This document shows positions 17,392 through 26,473 of a stretch of DNA of 64,000 nt, piece by piece. This stretch comes from Paenibacillus lentus (GTDB taxonomy: Bacteria > Bacillota > Bacilli > Paenibacillales > Paenibacillaceae), in assembly GCF_003931855.1 (NCBI RefSeq), contig NZ_CP034248.1, positions 4,216,001 to 4,280,000 on the forward strand, given 5' to 3'. The notes under the pieces are model-generated. The model made no database searches and was not told the origin of the DNA. It saw only the letters and a list, made by a program, of their open reading frames with translations. The position numbers were made by a program, and so were the translations under genes. Positions within the stretch are counted from its first letter, which is position 1, and each line of letters opens with the position of its first letter.

Positions 17392-18426
17392 ATGATTCAC
17401 CCCAATGAAACCTACATTCTAGATTTACTAACAAAGCTCCTAAACACCGCCAGCCCAAGCGGCTTCACGCATCGCATCATGAAATTGATCGAGTCTGAAG
17501 CTAAAGCGCTTGGACTTCCCTATACGCAAAACGAGAAGGGGGGAGCTATAATCACTCTGAAAGGCAAGGATTCATCACGACGCATTGCTCTCAGTGCCCA
17601 CGTGGATACCCTTGGAGCGATGGTTCGTTCAGTTACCTCCAAAGGAACGCTGGCAATCACCTCCGTAGGCGGCTTCATGATGCAGAGCATTGAGAACGAG
17701 TATTGTACGATTCATACCCGAAGCGGCAAAACATACACCGGTACAATATTGACCTCCCATCCCTCAGTTCATGTATACAGCGATGCCCGAGATTTCAAAC
17801 GGGAAGAGAAGAACATGGAGGTTCGCATCGACGAGCTTGTGGAAAATAAAGAAGACGTCATGAAGCTGGGCATTATGACCGGTGATTTCGTATCTTTTGA
17901 TGCCCGTCCGGTCATTACGCCGAGCGGATACGTCAAATCACGTCATCTCGATGACAAGGCGAGCGTTGCAGCCCTGTTCGGACTGCTTGAATCCAGCCGG
18001 CGCGAAGGATGGCAGCCGACGCACGACCTCGTACTCCTCATATCCAACTACGAGGAGGTAGGTCACGGCGCTTCCTGGATTCCAGGTGGTATTCAAGAGA
18101 TGATCGCGGTAGACATGGGAGCGATGGGCGATGACCTGAACTGCAAGGAAACAGACGTATCGATATGCGCCAAGGACTCTACCGGTCCGTATGATTACGA
18201 AATGACAGGCAAACTGATTCAGCTCGCCGAAGAACTGATAATTCCCTATGCCGTGGATATCTACCCCCACTACGGCTCCGATGCCTCTGCCGCGTTAAGC
18301 GGCGGCAACAACATTCGCGCCGCTTTGCTCGGACCAGGAGTTCATGCTTCGCATGCCATGGAACGGACGCATAAACAAGCAATATTGAACACGACCAAGT
18401 TACTGGCAAGTTATGTCATGAGCTGA
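17392..18426 (+). CDS. M42-family metallo-aminopeptidase
   Basis: A 344-residue dinuclear-metal aminopeptidase of the YsdC/FrvX/TET family, which trims peptides in the cytoplasm. Metal and catalytic motifs visible: SAHVDTLG (His ligand, Asp), HLDDKAS (bridging Asp), NYEEVGHG (catalytic Glu and ligand Glu), AVDMGAM (Asp) and the late His near GVHASHAMER. AGGAGGCC precedes the ATG. A terminator follows, so with LapA 46 bp upstream it may form a two-gene unit. Confidence 0.9.
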   Translation: MIHPNETYILDLLTKLLNTASPSGFTHRIMKLIESEAKALGLPYTQNEKGGAIITLKGKDSSRRIALSAHVDTLGAMVRSVTSKGTLAITSVGGFMMQSIENEYCTIHTRSGKTYTGTILTSHPSVHVYSDARDFKREEKNMEVRIDELVENKEDVMKLGIMTGDFVSFDARPVITPSGYVKSRHLDDKASVAALFGLLESSRREGWQPTHDLVLLISNYEEVGHGASWIPGGIQEMIAVDMGAMGDDLNCKETDVSICAKDSTGPYDYEMTGKLIQLAEELIIPYAVDIYPHYGSDASAALSGGNNIRAALLGPGVHASHAMERTHKQAILNTTKLLASYVMS

Positions 18427-18457
18427 TTCCCAGCCATGCCCCTTAGAATAAACATTG

Positions 18458-18500
18458 GAACCCCCTTGGTTTAACCGATGAATTCTAGGGGGTGTATTTT
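18458..18500 (+). terminator. Intrinsic terminator
   Basis: ACCCCCT (18460-18466) pairs with AGGGGGT (18487-18493), then GTATTTTTAT. It ends the M42 peptidase gene. Confidence 0.8.
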
Positions 18501-19013
18501 TATGTCGATTAACGGTCAGTAGATGTAAAGGTCAGTAAATTTAAAGGTCGGCCGCCCGAATCAGCATGTCTCGTTGGGTCAATTGCCTAGACAAAGTATC
18601 TATGGCGAATGTCTAATAAATAGGGGCGAGATCATTTCCTAAGCTAGAATACAACAAATGGAATCTATGTATTTAATTTCGCTCTAAATGAATATTTCAG
18701 AGGACTAGATGGATTTTATGCATATAAATCAAGAATCCAACCCATGATAGGCCATTTCCCTTCCTCTAACGACATGAAATCCATTTAAATTTACTTTCCA
18801 GCTGCTGCAGAAAACTAACTACCATAAATCCATTTATATAAATTGAACTATCATAACAGGTGTGGCAAGTCCATAAAATGTTCCTCACGAATACTGCTGC
18901 TCCCATTTTCATGGGGTAAAATGTCTTCATAAGAGGTAGAAATGCCGATCACAAAACCGGCCTCAAAGACGACCTCTAGCTTATACTGCCGAAGCAGCCT
19001 TCATTCAAGAAAA
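18501..19013. other. Spacer without a gene, partly dispersed repeat
   Basis: No ORF with a plausible start is seen on either strand. Positions ~18632-18835 hold a copy of a dispersed repeat whose partner is at ~30370-30570. Minus strand 18860-19000 has a stop-free stretch of 48 codons without any usual start codon, which looks coding-like but is not identified. Confidence 0.7.
18632..18835 (-). repeat. Dispersed intergenic repeat, copy B
   Basis: Read on the minus strand, 18790-18651 aligns almost column for column with 30421-30560 on the plus strand: shared blocks include ATTTAAATGGATTTC, GCATAAAATCCATCTA and CATTTGT. By eye identity is about three quarters over 140 bp, with weaker similarity on both sides out to ~200 bp. 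The repeat contains ATGGATTT and AAATCCAT in inverted arrangement. Confidence 0.8.
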
Positions 19014-19063
19014 AACGGAGCTATCCTGAAAATCAGTGAAAACTGACTTCTGGACAACTCCAT
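19014..19063 (-). terminator. Terminator-like hairpin downstream of the ABC-F gene
   Basis: Minus strand GGAGTTGTCC pairs with GGATAGCTCC (two wobble pairs), with an inner TCAGT/ACTGA stem, and is followed by GTTTTTT. It lies ~85 bp after the ABC-F stop. Confidence 0.6.
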
Positions 19064-19147
19064 CCATTTCTTAGAAATTAATTCACTCCCTTGCCTGCGA
19101 CCCATTCTTTAGTTCATCTCATATAGTTCATTAACGCACCAAATGTT

Positions 19148-21130
19148 TCATTTGCTTCGCTGCTGCTCAATTTTCTCAGCCAGCTCATTTAAATACGTCC
19201 AACGATCCATTAGCCGTTCAAGCTCAGCCTCCGCTTCCTGCTGCTCGGCCATCAACTCCTGCAGACGGGAAGCATCACTTGCGGCTTGCTCCATTGCCGC
19301 TGCGATCTCGGTGAGCCGCTCTTCCGCGGCTTCTACAAGCCCATCGATTGCCTCATATTCCCGTTGCTCATTATAGCTAAATTTCAATCTGTCTACACGA
19401 GACTGATCTTTCTGGCTTCCGGAACCGGATGCCTTATCGCCCTGGCTTGCAGAATCGGAAGCCGCCGAAGAAGCTTCCCTGCCCTTTGCACCGCCGGCTC
19501 CCTGACTCGTTCCAGCCTCCGAACTTTTGGCAAGCAGCTGAAGCCTCTCTTCATATTCGCTATAATCGCCGACATGAACGGCAACAACACCGTCTCCTTC
19601 AAAAGCCATGATTTTATCCACCGTACGATCCAAAAAATAGCGATCATGGGACACGACGAACACAGCCCCAGGAAATTCATCCAAATAAGCTTCCAACACC
19701 GTTAGTGTCTGGATGTCGAGATCGTTCGTCGGTTCGTCGAGCAACAGCACATTCGGAGCTCCCATCAGAACGCGGAGCAAATACAACCTGCGCTTCTCTC
19801 CGCCCGACAGCTTGCCTATCGGCGTCCATTGCATAGTTGGCGAGAACAGAAATCGTTCCAGCATCTGCGCTGCCGTAATTCGCGAGCCGTCAGCTGTTGT
19901 TATGACCTCTGCCTCTTCCTTGATGTACTCGATGACCCTTTGCTTGTCATCCATCTCCTGATGCTCCTGGGTGAAGAATCCCAGCTTCACCGTTTGACCC
20001 AGCTCTACATAGCCATGATCCGGTTCTACGCGGCCGGCAATCATATTAAGCAGTGTCGATTTGCCGCTACCGTTCGGCCCGACAATGCCGACGCGATCTC
20101 CTGGAACAGCGGTATAGTTCAGCTCCCCGATCAAAAGCCGATCCCCGGCGGACTTTCTTAACTCAGAAATCTCAACAATTCTTCGTCCAAGCCGAGTCGA
20201 CGCCACCGAAATATCAAGCTGATCGCTTTTATACTCCGTTTTCTCCGCTTGCAGCTTCTCGAATCGTTCTATTCTTGCTTTCTGTTTCGTCGTCCTTGCC
20301 CTGGCACCTCTCTTGATCCAGGCAAGCTCAGTGCGCAGCAGGTTTTGCCGCTTCTGCTCCGCCGAGGCTTCCCGCTCCTCCCGCTCACTCTTCAGCTCCA
20401 GGAAGCGGCTGTAATTCGCTTCATAGCGGAACAGACGTCCATGATCCAGCTCCAGCATGACATTGCATACCCGATCCAAAAAATAACGATCATGCGTAAT
20501 AAGGAGCAGGGCACCGCGCCGTCTTTGCAAATAGGACTCCAGCCATGCGACCGACTCATTATCAATATGGTTTGTTGGCTCGTCCAATATAAGCAGCTCA
20601 GAGGGAATAATAAGTGCTGAGGCCAGAGCGATTCGTTTGCGTTGTCCACCGGACAGTTGCCCGACCTTTGCTCCGAAATCGGTAATCCCCAGCTTAGATA
20701 ACACGCTCTTTGCTTCACTTTCCAGACTCCAAGCCTGCAATCGATCCATCTCTTGGCTCAATCTCATCACCTCGGCCTGCAGGTGCTCGTCCGTAGGATT
20801 GAGCTCAAGTCTATCCACAGATTCCATGTATTCGGCTACCGTGCGCAATAATGGATCGCCGCCCTGGAACACCTGCCGCAATACCGTCGTCTCCGGATCA
20901 AAATCCGGGTTTTGGGGCAGGCAAGCGATCCGCACATCATTGTTTACTGCAACACGGCCGGAATCAGGCACCTCCAGTCCCGCAACAATACGCAGAAAAG
21001 TAGACTTCCCCGTTCCATTTACACCAATCACACCGATTTTGTCATACTCCTCCATACCAAAAGAAGCATCTTGAAACAGTACTTTATCCCCGTAACTTTT
21101 CGATATCTGTTCAACCGTTAAAATATTCAT
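19148..21130 (-). CDS. ABC-F ribosome-associated ATPase, YfmR/Uup type
   Basis: A soluble 660-residue protein with two ABC domains and no membrane segment, the ABC-F layout. These proteins bind the ribosomal E site and relieve stalled or non-productive complexes. Walker A sites GVNGTGKST and GPNGSGKST, signatures LSGGQ and LSGGE, and two DEPTN Walker B motifs are visible. The linker between domains has the basic KRGARARTTKQKARIE signature. The C-terminal coiled-coil CTD is present, separated from domain 2 by a ~45-residue Ser/Ala/Gly-rich low-complexity stretch. Uup/YfmR is the closest subgroup, but the symbol is not certain. Confidence 0.9.
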   Translation of the reverse strand: MNILTVEQISKSYGDKVLFQDASFGMEEYDKIGVIGVNGTGKSTFLRIVAGLEVPDSGRVAVNNDVRIACLPQNPDFDPETTVLRQVFQGGDPLLRTVAEYMESVDRLELNPTDEHLQAEVMRLSQEMDRLQAWSLESEAKSVLSKLGITDFGAKVGQLSGGQRKRIALASALIIPSELLILDEPTNHIDNESVAWLESYLQRRRGALLLITHDRYFLDRVCNVMLELDHGRLFRYEANYSRFLELKSEREEREASAEQKRQNLLRTELAWIKRGARARTTKQKARIERFEKLQAEKTEYKSDQLDISVASTRLGRRIVEISELRKSAGDRLLIGELNYTAVPGDRVGIVGPNGSGKSTLLNMIAGRVEPDHGYVELGQTVKLGFFTQEHQEMDDKQRVIEYIKEEAEVITTADGSRITAAQMLERFLFSPTMQWTPIGKLSGGEKRRLYLLRVLMGAPNVLLLDEPTNDLDIQTLTVLEAYLDEFPGAVFVVSHDRYFLDRTVDKIMAFEGDGVVAVHVGDYSEYEERLQLLAKSSEAGTSQGAGGAKGREASSAASDSASQGDKASGSGSQKDQSRVDRLKFSYNEQREYEAIDGLVEAAEERLTEIAAAMEQAASDASRLQELMAEQQEAEAELERLMDRWTYLNELAEKIEQQRSK

Positions 21131-21198
21131 TTTGTTCCCTACTTTGCATAAATTACGTATTTATTGACTGCCGACTCTGTACAACTTGAACAATTTTG

Positions 21199-22041
21199 TC
21201 ATCCGAGGATAACTTTCTGTACAATCTCTGTTAGCCATCTTCCTAAAACCAAGGCGAGACCTCCCGCCGCAAGCGAACTAATCATATTCACCATATCGTT
21301 ATTCAGCCAGCTCCAGCCCCGGAGAGGAACCGTATTCTCGTTACAATGTCTGGTTGCCTCAACACTTCGGCCGCAGACTGTACAGCGATACATGCTCTGC
21401 AGTGTAGCCCCAAGGTAAGAGTCTAACATCGCTCCGGCAAAGCCAGATAAACCGCCAATCACGATCCAATAGTGAAGCGGCAGGAATATGTAAGAGGTTA
21501 GACCGCTCCACATTACGAATAGCCAGGCTGCGCCTCCAATAACGACTCCACCTGCTAAAGCCGCCGAGCTTCCAAGCAGCGAGACTCCCCCAGACGTACC
21601 AGGAGATAAAGGCCTACCATTCAAAATTGACCTTGGCGGCTTCCGGCTAAGGCTGCCCCATTCCGTTGCCCAAGTATCCGCAGTCACTGAAGCCATCACG
21701 CCGACAAAAAACAACGCCCATCCAGGATCAGGCCAGAGCGCGTTGCCTATGCAGGCAGCCATCCCCAGCCCACCATTTGCCATCACTTGACCAGCATCTC
21801 TTCGACCCGTTTTTGCATAACTTTTCTCCGTCTCCCGCTTTTGATCTGCTTTTAGCTTGGAGAATATACTTGATGAAACGAAGAATAGCAGCAATATGCC
21901 AAACCAAAACAAATTTCCGGCTCCAAAATACACCGTTCCCATCAGTGCCGCGGCCAGCATACCAGAAAGACTGAGCGACCTTTTCCAGTAAGCGGCTACT
22001 GAAACGGCAATCGCGCAAACAGCTCCTATTATCCAGTTCAT
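21199..22041 (-). CDS. DUF92/TMEM19-family membrane protein
   Basis: A 280-residue membrane protein with about six hydrophobic segments and the family motifs GDRRDAGQVMANGG-like (here GRRDAGQVMANGGLGM), VTADTWATEWG and GTSGGVSLLG. Plant members act as phytyl-phosphate kinases; the bacterial role is unknown. A C-terminal YRCTVCGRSVE pair of cysteines may bind metal. The ATG follows the stop of the upstream gene by one base and has no clear ribosome binding site, so translation is probably coupled. Confidence 0.85.
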   Translation of the reverse strand: MNWIIGAVCAIAVSVAAYWKRSLSLSGMLAAALMGTVYFGAGNLFWFGILLLFFVSSSIFSKLKADQKRETEKSYAKTGRRDAGQVMANGGLGMAACIGNALWPDPGWALFFVGVMASVTADTWATEWGSLSRKPPRSILNGRPLSPGTSGGVSLLGSSAALAGGVVIGGAAWLFVMWSGLTSYIFLPLHYWIVIGGLSGFAGAMLDSYLGATLQSMYRCTVCGRSVEATRHCNENTVPLRGWSWLNNDMVNMISSLAAGGLALVLGRWLTEIVQKVILG

Positions 22042-22042
22042 A

Positions 22043-22687
22043 TTACGATATCAAATCAGGGCCTAGCCGAACGGTACAGCTGCCCAGAACCTGTCCAGCA
22101 TAATCCAGCTCCAGCTTATCTCCACTAGTTACAGGCCCTACTCCTTCAGGTGTTCCGGTGAAAATCAAGTCACCCTCGCCTAACCCATAATTCTTCGCGA
22201 TAAAATCAATGATTTGCTGCAACGAGAATATCATATGACGGGGATTTCCCCGCTGAACAACTTCGCCATTCTTGCGAAGCACGAAGTCTGCCCCAGCGAT
22301 ATCCGCTTCTCCCGGAAAAGCGATATAAGGCGTCATGGGCGCCGAGTTAAGAAATGCTTTGGCCGCTGTCCATGGATGCCCCTGATCCTTCAGCTTGTTC
22401 TGGATGTCGCGAAGCGTAAAATCGATGCCAAAGGCCATCACATCTACCAGGTCATCTACTTTCATGCCCACCTGATAATCCCGACCAATGCGGAGTACAA
22501 GCTCAGCCTCATAGTGTATTTCGCCTCGCCCTTCCGGCAATTCGATGCTACTCCCATCCATTAGAACAGCCGCATGAGAAGGTTTCATAAAAATCAGTGG
22601 TTCAGACGGAACATTATTGCCAAGCTCCTCAATATGCAATCGGTAATTCCGCCCAACGCAGTAAATGTTCCTAATTAATTGCCTCAT
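22043..22687 (-). CDS. Fumarylacetoacetate hydrolase-family protein
   Basis: A 214-residue FAH-fold enzyme, probably a small-acid hydrolase or oxaloacetate decarboxylase/tautomerase. It has the N-terminal IYCVGRNY, the metal-binding EAELVLRIG (Glu pair), MAFGIDFTLRD (Asp) and FTGTPEGVG motifs. AGGAGG lies ~12 bases before the ATG. It forms a unit with the downstream DUF92 gene (one-base gap) and follows the GDPD gene by ~50 bp. Confidence 0.87.
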   Translation of the reverse strand: MRQLIRNIYCVGRNYRLHIEELGNNVPSEPLIFMKPSHAAVLMDGSSIELPEGRGEIHYEAELVLRIGRDYQVGMKVDDLVDVMAFGIDFTLRDIQNKLKDQGHPWTAAKAFLNSAPMTPYIAFPGEADIAGADFVLRKNGEVVQRGNPRHMIFSLQQIIDFIAKNYGLGEGDLIFTGTPEGVGPVTSGDKLELDYAGQVLGSCTVRLGPDLIS

Positions 22688-22738
22688 CGCAGGAAGCGCC
22701 TCCTAAAATTAATATCCCTGAAAAATCCCTAACTTCAT

Positions 22739-23464
22739 TTAAAGCAACGCATCTTGCCATACATCCGGACGGTTCGTACAAATAAGTATATCTTCATGTA
22801 GCGCCGCAACACGCCGCATTGTCCGGGCATCATCGATCGTCCAAGCCATGACGGTCATCCCCAGCTTTGCGGCCCGGGAAGCCAAATCGGCGCTTAAATA
22901 GCGGTGGCTGATGGAAAGAAATGAACAACGCAGCAACTGCAGCCGCAAAAGCAAGTCCTTCGGCCTGCCCTCAATAATAAGGCCAGTACGCATACCACGC
23001 GCAAGCTCTTTTATATTAGCCAATATTCGAGGTTCAAAAGAGGTGAGCACCACATCATACTCCATCCGATGCCGCTTAATCGCGGCCACCACCTTCTCTT
23101 CAATTCCGGGATACATGTTCCCCCGGGTTTTAATTTCAATATTCGCCCGAAGCCGCCCGCACACGCCCTTTAGGAACTCATCCAGCGTGATCAGACGCTC
23201 ACCCTTGAACACTCTGGATTTCCAGCTGCCGGCATCCAGCTGCTTCAATTCCTCCAGCGTCTTCTCCTTCACTGGTCCGCGCCCATCTGTCGTTCGATTC
23301 AAAGTGAAGTCATGGATCAATATCGGAATACCGTCCTTGCTCAATTGCACGTCTACTTCCACCCACTGTACATGCGGCATCTGCATAGCCATATGCACTG
23401 CGGCCATCGTATTTTCGGGAGCCTTGCTTGAGAAGCCCCGGTGAGCCACACATAAGTTGTTCAA
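22739..23464 (-). CDS. Glycerophosphodiester phosphodiesterase
   Basis: A 241-residue TIM-barrel enzyme that hydrolyses deacylated phospholipids to glycerol-3-phosphate and an alcohol. Catalytic motifs visible are AHRG near the N-terminus, APENT, WVEVDVQLSKDGIPILIHD and the NIEIK strand. No signal peptide, so cytoplasmic. The start is TTG with GGAGG nine bases upstream. It heads the GDPD-FAH-DUF92 run. Confidence 0.92.
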   Translation of the reverse strand: MNNLCVAHRGFSSKAPENTMAAVHMAMQMPHVQWVEVDVQLSKDGIPILIHDFTLNRTTDGRGPVKEKTLEELKQLDAGSWKSRVFKGERLITLDEFLKGVCGRLRANIEIKTRGNMYPGIEEKVVAAIKRHRMEYDVVLTSFEPRILANIKELARGMRTGLIIEGRPKDLLLRLQLLRCSFLSISHRYLSADLASRAAKLGMTVMAWTIDDARTMRRVAALHEDILICTNRPDVWQDALL

Positions 23465-23534
23465 TCCTAGAGGCCTCCTTCAGCGATTTATAACATTTCT
23501 TTCAATAGCTGATGACATAAAATAATATGAATAA

Positions 23535-24863
23535 TTACTCTTTAATGAGACTGTGCACATTTCCCAAGCTATCAATACTAATATTATTAGACAAACTCTC
23601 CACTTTCTTGAGCAACTGAGCTCCCTCTTCATCCTTTAATGGAACAGGCTGGCCGATGTCTGTGCGGAAAGGATGCAATTTCATTTGGCAGTCCCCTTGC
23701 TTTGTACACTTCGCTTCAAATACTGCTGTCTCCAAAGTATCGGGAGCTGTAGGATTTTTAGTAAAAATAAAATTTCCCGTACTATAGGCAATCCATTTGC
23801 CTTTGTATCGTTCTAGGCCTTGCAGCACGTGAGGATGACCACCGATGATCAGGTCAGCCCCAGCATCAACAAAGCTATGCGCCAGGGAGGTTTGGTGCTT
23901 CTCCAGTACTGTTGCTCGCTCCTTCCCCCAATGGGTAACAACGATTACGAGATCGGCATTCTCCCTAGCGCCTTGTATCGCTTTTACTGCCTCTTTAGGG
24001 TCATAAGCAACAGCCAAGCCTGGCTTGTTCTTGCCGGCAGCCCAATCTGCATGAGGGATGACCCGGCTAAATCCGAAGAGAGCCATTTTAATTCCTTTGC
24101 GTTCCAGATAAACCGGGGCGTAGGCATCCTGCTTATTTTTTCCGGCTCCGAAATAATGAATCTTGCTGTCTTTTAGATGCTTAATCGTATCGAGCAGGCC
24201 TTCGATACCTTGATCCAGTGTATGATTGTTCGCTAAATTCACTGCGTCTACCCCTGCTAGAAGCATAGAGGGCAGCACCTTGGGCGAGGCCTTGAATACA
24301 AATGATTTATCTTCAGCCGGCGTGCCTCGGTCCGTGACTGGCGTCTCCAGATTCAGCACACTCAAATCATCGCTAATGAATAAATCGCGAACATGCTCAT
24401 AGGGATATTGATATCCTTCCTTTTCCAGCATCGATGCGACGCTTCCCGAAAATATCGTGTCTCCGGCAAAATGAAGTTGAACCGTCTCCCCGTCTTCCTG
24501 ATCCTCAAACAAAGGCGGAGCTTCCTCATCATCAGGAGATTCAATCTCCATTCCTTCGTCTATTTCGTCAGCAGCCGGATGGCCGTCTTGCTCATGAGCA
24601 GATGGAGGACTCCCTTCATCCGCCTTCGAAATATCTCTGCCCTCGGCAGGATCCTCCGATGTGTGATTCAAGGAATATTCCACAGAAGCCGGCTCCTCGC
24701 TTCGCCCACTGCCTGGTGAAGTGCGTTCTTCAACGAAGTAATAGGCCCCCAAGGCAATGATAGCGATAATGAGGGACACATTTAGTGTAAGCCAGAAACG
24801 GCTTTGCCTGCGCTGTTTCTCCTGTTTTTTTGTCCGATATTTCTCTGATCTTGGTGGATACAT
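23535..24863 (-). CDS. CapA-family membrane-anchored phosphatase-like protein
   Basis: A 442-residue protein with a basic N-terminus, one transmembrane segment (residues ~25-45), a ~90-residue acidic, low-complexity linker and a calcineurin-like CapA domain. Domain motifs: HFAGDTIFSG, NLETPVTDRG, NLANNHTLDQG, THWGKE and GGHPHVLQG. CapA proteins belong to poly-gamma-glutamate synthesis, but no capB/capC is near, so its substrate is open. ATG at 24863 is preferred since AAAGGAG lies six bases before it. Confidence 0.85.
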   Translation of the reverse strand: MYPPRSEKYRTKKQEKQRRQSRFWLTLNVSLIIAIIALGAYYFVEERTSPGSGRSEEPASVEYSLNHTSEDPAEGRDISKADEGSPPSAHEQDGHPAADEIDEGMEIESPDDEEAPPLFEDQEDGETVQLHFAGDTIFSGSVASMLEKEGYQYPYEHVRDLFISDDLSVLNLETPVTDRGTPAEDKSFVFKASPKVLPSMLLAGVDAVNLANNHTLDQGIEGLLDTIKHLKDSKIHYFGAGKNKQDAYAPVYLERKGIKMALFGFSRVIPHADWAAGKNKPGLAVAYDPKEAVKAIQGARENADLVIVVTHWGKERATVLEKHQTSLAHSFVDAGADLIIGGHPHVLQGLERYKGKWIAYSTGNFIFTKNPTAPDTLETAVFEAKCTKQGDCQMKLHPFRTDIGQPVPLKDEEGAQLLKKVESLSNNISIDSLGNVHSLIKE

Positions 24864-24984
24864 CATAAACTCCTTTAAACCATGGTTCAAGCTCATGATT
24901 GAACCCTCATTATACTACTCGCTTCATACATGAGGAGAAAAATCACTACACCGATGATTTTATTATATCAGGTAACCTGAAATA

Positions 24985-25021
24985 AATAGAACCCTTCGCC
25001 TATTTTCAAGCCGAAGGGTTC
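24985..25021 (-). terminator. Terminator of the heme operon
   Basis: GAACCCTTCG and CGAAGGGTTC (24989-24998 and 25012-25021) form a perfect 10-bp stem. On the minus strand it is followed by TATTTATTT and lies 15 bp after the hemY stop. Confidence 0.88.
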
Positions 25022-25035
25022 CTGATTCATAACGT

Positions 25036-26466
25036 TTACTTCTGAACGGCAAGCTTGCTTGCCATTTGTTCCGCAAGCTCCTTGGCCTGGCGAATGCAAT
25101 CCGGAAGGCCAACTCCATCAAAAGCCGCACCGGTAGCATAAATGCCCGGCAGCTCTCGTTCCAGCCTATCCCGAAACTCAGCAATATGCTGTAAATGATG
25201 TACAGGGTACTGCGGCATAGACTTCGGCAAACGGGTAATTTCTACGAACAACGGCTCTGCCGTAATATTCATGAGTTCCCGCAAGTCCTTCCGTACAAGC
25301 TCTATCAAATCGGCATCTGGATATGACACCTTCTCCTCATCACCAAAGCGCCCGACATAGCAGCGCAGGAGCATCTTATCCTCAGGGCTCGTGTGCAGCC
25401 ATTTGACGCCAGTCCAGGTGCATGCCGTAATGTTGCGCCCTTCTTTACGAGGGACTAAGAAGCCGGAACCGTCAAACGATCCGCTGACGTCTTGCCGTTC
25501 GAAGGCCAGCACGACATTGGCTACGGAAACGTAGTTAATCGCATCTAGTTCGCTGACGTCTACAAGCGGTCGCAGCAAATCAGCAGCAGCAAAGGCAGGT
25601 GTTGTCACGACAACATCATCGACGATAATCCGCTCTCCGGAAGCAAGTGCAACTGTGTAACCTGCTTGATCACTGCCTCTGTGGTCCTCAATAGAGCTTA
25701 CCTTCGTCTCCAGACGCTGCTCCACATCGTCCAAATCATGCACAAGAGCATGGACAAGACTTTGCAGCCCTTGACGGAAGGTCAGGAAGGCGCTCTTCTT
25801 CGTGCCAGTATGCGTCTCCACAGGCTTTTTGCCCGTCATCATCCCTTTGATCAGGCTGCCATATTTCCGCTCCATTTCGCCAAATTGCGGAAACGTCGAT
25901 TGGAGGCTAAGACGATATGTGTCTCCGGCATAAATGCCCGCCAGCAGCGGTTCCGTCATATTGCTCAGCACTTCTGCTCCAAGGCGGCGCTCGATGAAAG
26001 CTCCTAGCGATTCATCCTCTGAGCTTTGCCGCGGCGCACGAACCAAATCCATCAATGCCCGAAACTTGCCACGCCAACTAACAAGTCCTGTTTTTAGAAA
26101 TGGTCCCAGCTCAGTAGGTACCCCGAGTACAAGCCCCGAAGGCATCGGATGAAGACGTCCTTGATTGACGATATACGTCTTCTTTGCTTCCGGGTTTGTA
26201 GATACCAATTCGTGGTCGATCTCCAGCTCCTGTGCCAGATCAATCATCGCTGTTTTACGGGCCAGAAAAGAATCCGGCCCTTTCTCAATGACAAAGCCGT
26301 CACGGTGAAGCGTCTCAATCTTGCCGCCGAGCACCTTATCCTGTTCCAGAATTACAATTTCCGGTTTAAACCCTTTTTCTTTGTAAAATTTACGAATATA
26401 GAAGGCGGCGCTAAGTCCGGTCAAGCCCCCGCCAATGATGGCCACCTTGCGGGAAGCATCGTTCAT
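25036..26466 (-). CDS. hemY: Coproporphyrinogen III/protoporphyrinogen oxidase
   Basis: FAD-dependent oxidase (also called HemG or CgoX) of the coproporphyrin-dependent heme pathway of Gram-positives; oxidises coproporphyrinogen III to coproporphyrin III. The 476-residue form starts MNDASRKVAIIGGGLTG with the dinucleotide-binding GxGxxG, and ends with the ATGAAFDGVGLPDCI FAD-contact block. Start 26466 has AAAGGAATG just before it, overlapping the end of hemH by signal only; eight bases separate the genes. Third gene of the heme operon. Confidence 0.93.
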   Translation of the reverse strand: MNDASRKVAIIGGGLTGLSAAFYIRKFYKEKGFKPEIVILEQDKVLGGKIETLHRDGFVIEKGPDSFLARKTAMIDLAQELEIDHELVSTNPEAKKTYIVNQGRLHPMPSGLVLGVPTELGPFLKTGLVSWRGKFRALMDLVRAPRQSSEDESLGAFIERRLGAEVLSNMTEPLLAGIYAGDTYRLSLQSTFPQFGEMERKYGSLIKGMMTGKKPVETHTGTKKSAFLTFRQGLQSLVHALVHDLDDVEQRLETKVSSIEDHRGSDQAGYTVALASGERIIVDDVVVTTPAFAAADLLRPLVDVSELDAINYVSVANVVLAFERQDVSGSFDGSGFLVPRKEGRNITACTWTGVKWLHTSPEDKMLLRCYVGRFGDEEKVSYPDADLIELVRKDLRELMNITAEPLFVEITRLPKSMPQYPVHHLQHIAEFRDRLERELPGIYATGAAFDGVGLPDCIRQAKELAEQMASKLAVQK

Positions 26467-26473
26467 AATCCAT

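Noticed and set aside
23535..24863. Poly-gamma-glutamate capsule operon
   Set aside because: Only the CapA-like gene is present; no capB or capC homologue lies nearby.
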